In this document: positions 28,078-35,878 of the stretch, piece by piece | Position numbering within the stretch: position 1 is the stretch's first letter | Layout of the letters: each line of letters opens with the position of its first letter | Assembly: GCA_902544525.1 (NCBI GenBank) | Contig: CACCCN010000008.1 | Coordinates: 1 to 47,090 of the forward strand | Reading direction: 5' to 3' | DNA length: 47,090 nt | From: an uncultured Pelagibacteraceae bacterium | GTDB lineage: Bacteria; Pseudomonadota; Alphaproteobacteria; Pelagibacterales; AG-422-B15 | Translations under genes and position numbers: made by a program | Notes under the pieces: generated by a model | What the model saw: only the letters and a program-made list of their open reading frames with translations | The model's database searches: none | Told to the model about the DNA's origin: nothing

Positions 28078-29340
28078 CTAGAGAGTTTTATTATTATGCA
28101 TATACGGCTGTAATACATCAGGAATCGAAATAGAGCCATCTGAATTTTGATAGTTTTCCATAATAGCAATAAGGGTTCTTCCAACAGCTAACCCAGATCC
28201 ATTAAGAGTGTGTATGAATTTAGTAGATCCATCAACTTTATAGCGAGAATTCATTCTCCTAGATTGAAAATCTCCACAGTTGGAGCAACTTGAAATTTCA
28301 CGGTAAGCTCTCTGACCAGGTAGCCATACTTCAATATCGTAAGTTTTATTTGCAGAAAAGCCCATATCTTGTGAAGCCAATAGCATAACTCTATAGTTTA
28401 GCCCTAGTCTTTTAAGAACTTCTTCAGCACATGACAGCATTCTTTCATGTTCATTTTTTGAATTATTCGCATCAGTTAAGCTTACCAATTCAACTTTATA
28501 AAATTGATGTTGTCTCATAATACCCCTTGTATCTCTTCCTGCTGCCCCTGCTTCAGATCTAAAGCATGGGGTATGAGCAACAAATCTAAGAGGTAAGTCG
28601 GCTATATCAATAATTGAGTCTCGCGTCATGTTTGTTAGAGGTACTTCAGCAGTTGGTATAAGATAATAATCATTGATAGTTTTAAATAAATCTTCCTCAA
28701 ATTTTGGAAGTTGACCAGTACCATATAGGGCATTGTCTCGAACAAGAATTGGAACATTGACTTCTTGATAATCAAATTCTGTTGTATGTAAATCTAACAT
28801 GAAATTTGCAATTGCTCTCTCAAGTCTTGCCAAACTTCCTTGCTGAATTACAAATCTTGCACCTGATATTTTTGAAGCTTTTTCAAAATCCATTAGTCCA
28901 AGATTTTCACCTAAATCAAAATGCTCTTTTGCTTCAAAATCAAATTCTTTTTTTTCTCCTACTGTTTTAATTTCTTGATTACATTCCTCATCACCTATAG
29001 GAACATCTTCATCAGGTAAATTTGGCAATATTGACAATTCAAGTTTTAATCTTTCTGCAATTTCTTTTTGTTTATTTTCAAGATCATGCAATTTAGATTT
29101 TAATGAACTTACTTCTTCTTTTAATTTGTTGGCTTCATCAACATTACCAGAAGAAGCATATTCACCAATAAGCTTAGATTTTGAATTTCTTTCTTCTTGT
29201 AAAGATTGTGCGTTGGCAATAGCTGTTCTATTTTCTTCGTCGATTTTAATTAATAATTCAGAGTTAGGATTTAAGCCTCTTTTGGCCAGATTTTTATCAA
29301 AATCTCTCGGATTATCTCTTATTTTTTTTATATCGAACAT
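28078..29340 (-). CDS. serS: Seryl-tRNA synthetase
   Basis: This is a 420-residue class II synthetase. Residues about 30-105 form the long antiparallel coiled coil that grips tRNA-Ser. Class II motif 2 is visible as [20 protein letters not shown] near 265, followed by FYKVELV, and motif 3 as [19 protein letters not shown] near 383. The N-terminus [20 protein letters not shown] is standard. It follows tatC by 11 bases and precedes surE by 9. Confidence 0.97.
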   Translation of the reverse strand: MFDIKKIRDNPRDFDKNLAKRGLNPNSELLIKIDEENRTAIANAQSLQEERNSKSKLIGEYASSGNVDEANKLKEEVSSLKSKLHDLENKQKEIAERLKLELSILPNLPDEDVPIGDEECNQEIKTVGEKKEFDFEAKEHFDLGENLGLMDFEKASKISGARFVIQQGSLARLERAIANFMLDLHTTEFDYQEVNVPILVRDNALYGTGQLPKFEEDLFKTINDYYLIPTAEVPLTNMTRDSIIDIADLPLRFVAHTPCFRSEAGAAGRDTRGIMRQHQFYKVELVSLTDANNSKNEHERMLSCAEEVLKRLGLNYRVMLLASQDMGFSANKTYDIEVWLPGQRAYREISSCSNCGDFQSRRMNSRYKVDGSTKFIHTLNGSGLAVGRTLIAIMENYQNSDGSISIPDVLQPYMHNNKTL

Positions 29341-29351
29341 TCTATTTTATA

Positions 29352-30122
29352 TTAGTTATTCTTACTGTTTTCAATAAGGCTTACTGCATAAATCGATAAT
29401 TCATAAAGAATAAGAATTGGTATTCCTAGTCCAATTTGTGAGATAGGATCAGGAGGAGTCAATAATGCTGCCATAGCAAATACACCAACAATCACATATT
29501 TTCTATTTTTTCTCAGACTAGAAGCTGAGACAAACCCAACTCTTGCCATCAAAGTTAAAGCTACCGGTAATTGAAAAGATAAACCAAAAGCAATTATTAG
29601 ACGCATTACCAAGCTTAAGTATTCATTAACTTTTGCTTCCAATTGAATCGGTAAAACCCCGTTACCGCCAATTGTCTCAAAAGATAAAAAAAACTTTATA
29701 GCCAGTGGCATTATAACATAATAGACAAGCGCTGAACCTAAGACAAATAATAGTGGGGTTGCAATTAAATATGGCATAACGATATTTTTCTCATTCCTAT
29801 AAAGACCTGGTGCAATAAAAATCCATAATTGAATAAGTAAAAAAGGCAAAGATATAAAAAGCGATGCAAATAACGCCACCCTAATATAAGTAAAAAAAGT
29901 TTCATGCAGGGCTGTAAAAATTAGCCGTCTTCCTGCTTCCCCCTCCACAGCAGATGCATAAGGCTGGACTAAAAAATTATATATATTGTCCGCAAAAATA
30001 TAAAAAATCACAAAAAAAACTGTGAGCATAATCAGCGTTTTTATAAGTCGTGACCTTAATTCACTTAAATGACTCAATAAAGGTTGCTTAGAGTCTTTCA
30101 AATCTGTTTGATCTGAACTCAT
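29352..30122 (-). CDS. tatC: Sec-independent translocase subunit TatC
   Basis: This 256-residue, six-helix protein is the twin-arginine signal receptor of the Tat pathway. It shows the conserved LLSHLSELRSRLIKT near 14, the FTALHETFFTYIRVALFASL region near 68 and FGLSFQLPVALTLMARVGFV near 178, followed by RKNRKYVIVGVFAMAALLTP and DPISQ. Its start overlaps the tatB stop by four bases. None of the exported proteins in this window has a twin-arginine signal, so its substrates lie elsewhere. Confidence 0.96.
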   Translation of the reverse strand: MSSDQTDLKDSKQPLLSHLSELRSRLIKTLIMLTVFFVIFYIFADNIYNFLVQPYASAVEGEAGRRLIFTALHETFFTYIRVALFASLFISLPFLLIQLWIFIAPGLYRNEKNIVMPYLIATPLLFVLGSALVYYVIMPLAIKFFLSFETIGGNGVLPIQLEAKVNEYLSLVMRLIIAFGLSFQLPVALTLMARVGFVSASSLRKNRKYVIVGVFAMAALLTPPDPISQIGLGIPILILYELSIYAVSLIENSKNN

Positions 30123-30421
30123 TTTTTATCCTTTTCCGACTTATCTTCAAAATTATCTTTTATAGACTCATTAATTGAATTCGCTATATCGTCAGTTAAG
30201 TCTATTGGTCTTGCTTTGTTGGTGATTTCTTCTAATTCATCAATTCCAGTTTCTTTAGAAATGTCGCTAATCATTTCTTTGAATTCTAACGATAATTTTT
30301 TTATTTTTTTGAAGATCTTGCCGATGCCTATTATTAAGCCCGGGAGGTCTTTCGGACTTACAAAAATAATTAATAGTATAGCTATAACTATATACTCAAA
30401 ACCACCGACTCCAGGTAACAT
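30119..30421 (-). CDS. tatB: Sec-independent translocase subunit TatB
   Basis: This 100-residue protein has one N-terminal membrane helix (GFEYIVIAILLIIFVSPKDL), a short amphipathic helix and a charged helical tail rich in Lys/Asp/Glu. The Glu in the helix entry and the PKDLP hinge are TatB features. It is placed between tatA (21-base gap) and tatC (4-base overlap). The tail is short compared with gammaproteobacterial TatB. Confidence 0.93.
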   Translation of the reverse strand: MLPGVGGFEYIVIAILLIIFVSPKDLPGLIIGIGKIFKKIKKLSLEFKEMISDISKETGIDELEEITNKARPIDLTDDIANSINESIKDNFEDKSEKDKK

Positions 30422-30442
30422 TTATACTCCAAAAATTAAGAT

Positions 30443-30628
30443 TTAATCTTTTTGAGATGAATCGTCTGAGTTGTCACTTGAAATTTTATCATCATCATCA
30501 GACATGCCTTTTTTAAAGCTTTTAACTCCTTTAGCAACATCGCCCATTAGCTCAGAGATTTTGCCTCTTCCAAATAATATCACTAGCAAAGCAACAACAA
30601 TTATTATTTGCCAAAAACTAATACCCAT
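30443..30628 (-). CDS. tatA: Sec-independent translocase subunit TatA
   Basis: This is the 61-residue pore-forming Tat subunit. The membrane helix [20 protein letters not shown] is followed by the [20 protein letters not shown] hinge and amphipathic helix, and a short acidic tail ends it. A GAGGA Shine-Dalgarno sequence precedes the ATG. In most alphaproteobacteria tatA directly follows scpB, whereas here an iron-uptake block of about 5 kb lies between them, with fbpC 76 bases upstream and no terminator seen in between. Confidence 0.95.
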   Translation of the reverse strand: MGISFWQIIIVVALLVILFGRGKISELMGDVAKGVKSFKKGMSDDDDKISSDNSDDSSQKD

Positions 30629-30704
30629 TTATTCCTCATTAATTAAAAGGTTGAACTAAAGAATATACGTCAATAAAGGCAAAAGATAGGAGTAATTTAT
30701 TTTT

Positions 30705-31418
30705 TTAAGCTATTTTGAATGAATTTTTTCGAGGAATCACCGCTATATCTTTAGCAGGCCCTTTTTGTGTTACAGAGCCTTCATCGATGATTAACACGTG
30801 ATCAGACATTGCAATTGCATCTTCAAAATCATGCGAAACAATAATTGCAGTTGTTCCGTTATCTCTAAAAATTTTTTTTGCTTCATCGCGTAATTCAGAT
30901 TTTAGCGCATGATCTAGCGCGCCAAAAGGTTCATCCATTAAGAGTATTTTTGGATTTGGAGCCATTGCCCTAGCCATTGCAACTCTTTGTTGCTCACCAC
31001 TTGAAATTTCATGAGGATAATTTTCTGCATATTTATCAACTTTAAAAAGTTTTAATAAATCAATTGCAGTTTTGTATTTATCATTTTTGCTACCTTTAAG
31101 ACCGAATTCAACATTTTTGATTATTGATAAATGTGGGAATAATGCTCTTTCTTGAACTACTAGCCCAATATCTCTTTTTTCAGTTGAGATAAAGTTTTTA
31201 TTATCTGACACAACATTATTGTTTATATTTATAGATCCAAAAGTTTGTTTTTCTAGACCTGCAATTAATCTTAATAAAGTCGTCTTGCCACAACCAGAAG
31301 GGCCAAGGATAGAAACAACCTCTCCACGCGCTACATCTAAATTTATTCCTTTTAAAACTTCTTTAGAGGCATCATAAGAATGTTTTAAATTTTTAATTTC
31401 TAGAATATTGTCCTGCAT
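30705..31418 (-). CDS. fbpC: Iron(III) ABC transporter ATP-binding protein (short form)
   Basis: This is a 237-residue ABC ATPase that would power the FbpB permease. Walker A is LGPSGCGKTTLL near 37, the signature is ISSGEQQRVAMARA near 137 (consensus LSGGQ altered to SSGEQ), Walker B is ILLMDEPFGALD near 157 and the switch His lies in IVSHDF. Usual FbpC proteins are near 350 residues because of a C-terminal TOBE/regulatory domain. This one ends directly after the ATPase core (RKNSFKIA), and no continuation is visible in other frames before tatA. Its own Fur-controlled promoter lies at 31451-31505. Confidence 0.9.
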   Translation of the reverse strand: MQDNILEIKNLKHSYDASKEVLKGINLDVARGEVVSILGPSGCGKTTLLRLIAGLEKQTFGSININNNVVSDNKNFISTEKRDIGLVVQERALFPHLSIIKNVEFGLKGSKNDKYKTAIDLLKLFKVDKYAENYPHEISSGEQQRVAMARAMAPNPKILLMDEPFGALDHALKSELRDEAKKIFRDNGTTAIIVSHDFEDAIAMSDHVLIIDEGSVTQKGPAKDIAVIPRKNSFKIA

Positions 31419-31450
31419 ACAGTTAGCTTAAAAATTGTCTAATTCTGTGA

Positions 31451-31505
31451 TTTATACAATAAATGATAATGATTATCAATAACTTTGATAATGATTATCA
31501 TTATT
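31451..31505 (-). promoter_or_regulatory. Fur-controlled promoter for fbpC embedded in the end of fbpB
   Basis: On the minus strand TTGATA (31479-31474) and TATAAA (31456-31451) are 17 bases apart, a good sigma70-type promoter. Fur-like box 1 (31465-31483, GATAATGATTATCAATAAC, 16 of 19 to the classical consensus GATAATGATAATCATTATC) covers its -35. Box 2 (31487-31505, GATAATGATTATCATTATT, 17 of 19) is just upstream. Box 2 is also the coding sequence for the last FbpB residues NNDNHYQ, and box 1 contains the fbpB stop codon. The gap 31419-31475 holds nothing else. Confidence 0.75.
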
Positions 31506-33125
31506 TCTATAACCTGGCCTAGATTTGACTATTAATCTTGATAAAACGAATATTGGAAGCAAACCAACGGCAACTATAGCTATAGAGGGTGCAGCCGCAT
31601 CAAACATTCTTTCTTCAGCGGCATATATATAGGTCGATACGGCCAAAGTATCAAAATTGAAGGGTCTTAAGATAAGTGAGGCTGGTAATTCTTTTATAAC
31701 CTCGGAAACAACTAAAATCATACTCGTTAGAAAGCTGGTCGTTAATAGTGGCAGATGTATCCTGAAAAGTAATTTCCAACCTGGGGTATTTAACGATCTA
31801 GCTACATCATCAATTTTATGATTGATTCTTAGAAACCCAGATTCAATTGTTGAGTTAGCAAGTGCAAATGATTTAATTATAAATGCCAAGATTAAACCAT
31901 ATATACTGCCGGTAAGAATAAAATTTAAATAATCCCTAAAGATTAAATTATCCATAAAAACTAGTAACTGCGATACACCGAGTGCTAATATCAATCCTGG
32001 AACAGCATAGCCAACCGTTAGAAAAGAGCTCATGACATTTAAAACTTTATTTTTTTTATATCTTATCGAAAAATTGATTATAACTGCTAGCATTGCACAT
32101 ATTAAAGCTGCTGTTATTGCTAAGTAAAATGTATTCCATGCAGTAGAGATGAATTTTTCATTAAAAAAATCAAGCTTGTAGTTTAATGCCCAATAACCAA
32201 GTTGAATATTTGGCAGAATAAAACCTACAAATACTGGTATAAAACAAAATAATGAAGCAAAAATATTTTGAAAACCATTTAACTTTTCTGCAGCAATTGG
32301 GCTAAATACATTAGACCCTGATGAATATCTACTTTTTCTACGTGAATACTTTTCAAGAATTAAAAAAGAAATCACAACGATCAATAATAATGCTGCTAAT
32401 TGCTTAGCTGTATGAAAATCATAAAGCCCGAACCAAGCACTAAAAATTCCAGTGGTAAATGTGTTGACAGCAAAATGCTCTACAGCACCAAAATCCGATA
32501 TAGTCTCCATTAATACAAGCATTAATCCTGCTATTATTGCTGGCCTAATTGCTGGTATTGATAATTTATAAAAGATTTGAAATTTATTATAACCAAGAGT
32601 TCTACCGACTTCTAACATTGATCTAGATTGATTAATAAAAGCCATTCTCGATACTAAATAAACGTATGGATAAAGTGTAAATGAAAAAACAATTGATGCT
32701 CCGTACACATTTCTTAATTTTGGAAAAAAAATAAATTCATTTGGTAATGAAAATAAATCTCTTACTAAGTTATTGGCAGTACCATAACTATCAAATAAGC
32801 CTGTAAAAGTATAAGCAAGTATATATGGAGGCACTGCAAAAGGTAAAAGTAACGCCCACTCTAAAAATTTTTTTCCAGTAAAATTGTATGTGGTTACAAG
32901 CCATGCACTTCCAACGCCAATTATTAAAGTTCCAATGCTTGTACCAATGATAATTAAAGCTGTATTATAAATGTAGCCGGAAAGAGTGTAATTATAAATA
33001 TGAACCCAATTATCAGAATAATTACCAAATAGACTGAATATTATCCAAATAACTGGAACAACGAATAACGCAAATAAAAATGTAGGTAGTATAATCCAAG
33101 GATTCAAAAAATCTTTATAAGACAT
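31476..33125 (-). CDS. fbpB: Iron(III) ABC transporter permease
   Basis: This 549-residue inner-membrane permease has two fused six-helix halves, as in FbpB/SfuB/FutB. Each half has an EAA-type coupling loop: EVGRTLGYNKFQIFYKLSIP near 177 and DDVARSLNTPGWKLLFRIHL near 450. The C-terminal tail RNNDNHYQSY is not a conserved permease feature and is dictated by a Fur operator sequence in the DNA. The ATG immediately follows the arm of a long-range inverted repeat and has no Shine-Dalgarno sequence. Its partners are FbpA upstream and FbpC downstream. Confidence 0.93.
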   Translation of the reverse strand: MSYKDFLNPWIILPTFLFALFVVPVIWIIFSLFGNYSDNWVHIYNYTLSGYIYNTALIIIGTSIGTLIIGVGSAWLVTTYNFTGKKFLEWALLLPFAVPPYILAYTFTGLFDSYGTANNLVRDLFSLPNEFIFFPKLRNVYGASIVFSFTLYPYVYLVSRMAFINQSRSMLEVGRTLGYNKFQIFYKLSIPAIRPAIIAGLMLVLMETISDFGAVEHFAVNTFTTGIFSAWFGLYDFHTAKQLAALLLIVVISFLILEKYSRRKSRYSSGSNVFSPIAAEKLNGFQNIFASLFCFIPVFVGFILPNIQLGYWALNYKLDFFNEKFISTAWNTFYLAITAALICAMLAVIINFSIRYKKNKVLNVMSSFLTVGYAVPGLILALGVSQLLVFMDNLIFRDYLNFILTGSIYGLILAFIIKSFALANSTIESGFLRINHKIDDVARSLNTPGWKLLFRIHLPLLTTSFLTSMILVVSEVIKELPASLILRPFNFDTLAVSTYIYAAEERMFDAAAPSIAIVAVGLLPIFVLSRLIVKSRPGYRNNDNHYQSY

Positions 33126-33184
33126 GGCTGTTTAATCTAAATATAAAATTAGGATACAGTATATTAATTATAAACTAAACAGCC
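33126..33184 (-). promoter_or_regulatory. Long-range inverted repeat in front of fbpB
   Basis: GGCTGTTTA and TAAACAGCC (plus-strand arms 33126-33134 and 33176-33184) pair perfectly over 9 bases with a 41-base AT-rich loop. In the minus-strand transcript the distal arm ends on the base before the fbpB ATG, so folding would bury the translation start region. The rest of the 109-base fbpA-fbpB gap offers competing pairings (CCCAAA/TTTGGG near 33189-33228). It may lower permease synthesis relative to FbpA, or stabilise the fbpA message end. Confidence 0.5.
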
Positions 33185-33234
33185 GTCTTTTGGGTTAAAT
33201 AACTCATGCAAGGGGGAATAATCCCAAAGTTATT

Positions 33235-34263
33235 TTACCAACCCGCTCTTTCCATCAACTTCACAGCATCAGGATTGAATTCGCCATAAGCACTTACTGG
33301 TGTTTGATCTTGTTTAAAGTCAGTTCCAAATTGTGCAATCAGTGGATGTGGACTTACACTATCAAGTAACGGGTACTCAAATGAATTATTAACAATGTGA
33401 TTTTGAGCTTCTTCAGAAAGTAAGAATTCAATTAGCTTAACACCATTGCCTTTATTTGGGCCATTTTTTAATAAACCAACACCACTTATATTTATATGCG
33501 TTCCTCTACCATCTTGACCAGGAAAATAAGGAACAACTTTATTTGCAGCAACTTGTTGCTCATCACCTTTTTTTCCAGATAACATGAGGGCTATATAATA
33601 GCTATTAGCTACAGCTATATCAGCCTCACCATTAGCGACAGCCATAATTTGTGCTCTGTCGTTACCTTCAGGTTTTCTCGCCATGTTTGCCACAATTCCA
33701 TTTGCCCAAGCTTCAGTGGCCTCAACGCCATGATTTGCTACCAAAGATGAAACCAGAGACTGATTATACATGTTGCTGGATTTTCTTATAACTACACGAC
33801 CATTCCATTCTGGTTTAGCCAAGTCCTCATAAGTTAATCCCTCTAATTCAGCTTCAGATACTGTTCTTGGGTTATAATACATAATACGTGCACGCTTAGC
33901 TAAAGCTACCCATTCATTATTTGGTCCACGAAGGTTTGCTGGGACTATATTATCAACTGCACTACTAGTAATTGTATGGAACAGTCCTTCTTTTTGCGCT
34001 TTCCATAAGTTACCTGCATCAACAGTGATAAATAAATCTGCAGGAGAACTTGCTCCTTCAGTAATTATCTGCTGCATTAGAGCTTTGCCCTTACCAGATA
34101 TTACATTTACCTTTATACCAGTTTGCTCAGTAAATTTAGCGTAAAGTTTTTCATCACTATCATAATGTCTTCCGCTATATAGATTTACTTCATTAGCTAA
34201 TGAGCTTGCTGAAAAAATAAAAATAGCCAAACATATTTGAATGCTTTTAGTTATAATGCTCAT
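33235..34263 (-). CDS. fbpA: Iron(III) ABC transporter substrate-binding protein
   Basis: This 342-residue periplasmic ferric-ion-binding protein is of the FbpA/FutA/IdiA class. Residues 1-23 (ending SASSLA) are a signal peptide. The mature protein starts NEVNLYSGRHYDSDEKLYAK with the conserved YSxRHYD motif. Tyr222 and Tyr223 in IAVANSYYIALM are the usual iron ligands, with Tyr34 a likely third. FPGQDGRGTHINISGVGL is also family-typical. It is the first gene of the fbp block, preceded by two Fur-type promoters, and separated from fbpB by 109 bases that contain hairpins. Confidence 0.95.
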   Translation of the reverse strand: MSIITKSIQICLAIFIFSASSLANEVNLYSGRHYDSDEKLYAKFTEQTGIKVNVISGKGKALMQQIITEGASSPADLFITVDAGNLWKAQKEGLFHTITSSAVDNIVPANLRGPNNEWVALAKRARIMYYNPRTVSEAELEGLTYEDLAKPEWNGRVVIRKSSNMYNQSLVSSLVANHGVEATEAWANGIVANMARKPEGNDRAQIMAVANGEADIAVANSYYIALMLSGKKGDEQQVAANKVVPYFPGQDGRGTHINISGVGLLKNGPNKGNGVKLIEFLLSEEAQNHIVNNSFEYPLLDSVSPHPLIAQFGTDFKQDQTPVSAYGEFNPDAVKLMERAGW

Positions 34264-34297
34264 CTTAATTTCCCTTAATTATTTTTTAATTTAGAAA

Positions 34298-34326
34298 TAT
34301 ATATTGATAATGATAATGATTATCAA
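34298..34326 (-). promoter_or_regulatory. Proximal Fur-controlled promoter of fbpA
   Basis: On the minus strand TTGATA (34326-34321) and TATATA (34303-34298) are 17 bases apart. The spacer and -35 coincide with a Fur box at 34306-34324 (plus strand GATAATGATAATGATTATC, 18 of 19 to the classical consensus). The -10 is about 35 bases upstream of the fbpA ATG. Fur-Fe binding here would exclude RNA polymerase. Confidence 0.75.
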
Positions 34327-34386
34327 TACCATAATGAATTTATAAAATATTGATATTAAATGACTATTTTATTATTATTTAGAATT

Positions 34387-34414
34387 ATTATAAGCTAATG
34401 ATAATTATTATCAA
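34387..34414 (-). promoter_or_regulatory. Distal Fur-controlled promoter of fbpA
   Basis: On the minus strand TTGATA (34414-34409) and a perfect TATAAT (34392-34387) are 16 bases apart. A Fur-like box (34394-34412, GCTAATGATAATTATTATC, 17 of 19) fills the spacer and reaches into the -35. It begins only 3 bases beyond the stop of the upstream di-heme gene, so the promoter occupies essentially the first bases of the 154-base gap 34264-34417. Confidence 0.7.
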
Positions 34415-34417
34415 TTA

Positions 34418-35878
34418 TTATAAAGATTCTAGAAATTGAATTAATTGATCTACCTCTACTTTTGATAGACTTAAGACCTTCTGCTGAGATTTTTTTGCTT
34501 CACCTCCATGCCACAATATAGCTTCTAATATACTTTTTGCTCTTCCATCATGAAGCAAATTAATTTGACCGTTTACATTTTTTGCAAGTCCGATACCCCA
34601 TAACGGTGGTGTTCTCCATTCATTGCCTGATGCCATATATTCATTTAAATTATCTCCTAATTCGTCGCCCATATCATGTAATAAAAAATCTGAATAGGGC
34701 CATATCAATTGATCTGATAACGCTGAACTTTTAGCTATTTTTTTTGTAGTATATTTTTGAACATGACAAGAGTTACAACCAGAATTAAAAAATATTTTTT
34801 TACCAGCTAAAACATTAGGGTTATTAATATTTCTTCTTCCAGGTGGTGATAAATGTCTTTGATAAAATACCATTAAATCTAATTGCTCGTTAGATACTTC
34901 AACTCCATCATAAGTTTCAGAATTTCCATTAATTAGCTTCTGGCACTCAATTTGTATTTCGGTACAATTACTCATTTTGGATGTATATGTGCTTGATAGC
35001 CCCATGTCATTGTATGTTGCATCAAAAGTTTGTGATAACAGTGATGGTTGGGAAGCTTTCCAGCCAAATCTACCTATTAAAACTCTATTCTCCTTTGAAT
35101 CAAACAATCTATTGGCTTTACCTGAAATTCCATCACCATCTAAATCATCTGGATCTTCATAGGCTAAAATATCATCTAGTTTAATAGACTCAATTAAGCC
35201 AAGACCAATTAGAGGTTGAGCAATTCTTGCGGATATATTTATTTCAGGGTGTAAATTGCCATAATTTAAATTTGATATAGAATAAATTGGTTTTCTTAAA
35301 TTAATTATTTCTCCATTATCAAATAATATTGGAAAATACTCATACTCGATCATAACATTACCCTCAGGCTTCACACCTGTAATTGCAAAGTCACTTAATT
35401 GTGATCCATAATTAGGATCAGGAATTGATTTTATTTTAAGCTGATTGAGCAAAATTCTTTGAAAGTCATCTTGAGGTGGGATACTTAAAGCCAACACTAA
35501 TGATACCGCATCGTCATTTGGCCAGCTCTCATTTGGCGGATGGCCTCTTCCATCATTTATATGACACCCATCACATGAATTTGAATTAAAAAATGGTCCA
35601 AGTCCATCCTTGGCAATACTTACTTCGGACGGAGGTATCCATATTCTTCTAAATAAAGAATTACCCACAAAGAAATCTATCCTGTTATCTGGTTTTAAAT
35701 TTTTTAACGGTAGTGAGTAAGCATTCTTATTTTCTGTAAAGATGGTTCCAACTCCACCTGAGTAGGCTTCATTAGCTTCCACAAGATTATTTTCTTTTTC
35801 TACTAATGCATTTGCAAAACTTGCAGTAACTAGCAAATAAACAAATACTATAATGAAAGAGTTAAAAGATTTAAGTCT
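34418..35878 (-). CDS. Exported di-heme oxidoreductase (DUF1111/DHOR, putative peroxidase)
   Basis: This 486-residue c-type cytochrome has a signal peptide (SFIIVFVYLLVTASFANA). Two CxxCH heme sites are visible: SCDGCHINDGRG near residue 102 and GCNSCHVQKYTT near 375. The family context KDGLGPFFNSNSCDGCH and the N-terminal EAYSGGVGTIFTENKNAYSL match DUF1111 (di-haem oxidoreductase). These proteins often lie with imelysin/IrpA-type iron genes. No imelysin is here, but the ferric transporter fbpABC follows. The ATG at 35878 overlaps the end of scpB by 8 bases (a TTG at 35896 is possible but less likely). A role in periplasmic iron handling or peroxide reduction is inference. Confidence 0.9.
   Translation of the reverse strand, partial: RLKSFNSFIIVFVYLLVTASFANALVEKENNLVEANEAYSGGVGTIFTENKNAYSLPLKNLKPDNRIDFFVGNSLFRRIWIPPSEVSIAKDGLGPFFNSNSCDGCHINDGRGHPPNESWPNDDAVSLVLALSIPPQDDFQRILLNQLKIKSIPDPNYGSQLSDFAITGVKPEGNVMIEYEYFPILFDNGEIINLRKPIYSISNLNYGNLHPEINISARIAQPLIGLGLIESIKLDDILAYEDPDDLDGDGISGKANRLFDSKENRVLIGRFGWKASQPSLLSQTFDATYNDMGLSSTYTSKMSNCTEIQIECQKLINGNSETYDGVEVSNEQLDLMVFYQRHLSPPGRRNINNPNVLAGKKIFFNSGCNSCHVQKYTTKKIAKSSALSDQLIWPYSDFLLHDMGDELGDNLNEYMASGNEWRTPPLWGIGLAKNVNGQINLLHDGRAKSILEAILWHGGEAKKSQQKVLSLSKVEVDQLIQFLESL

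Noticed and set aside
30705-31418. FbpC as a frameshifted longer gene
   Set aside because: No TOBE-like sequence is visible in any frame between its stop and tatA, and the gap is only 76 bases, so it is a short gene and not a broken one.
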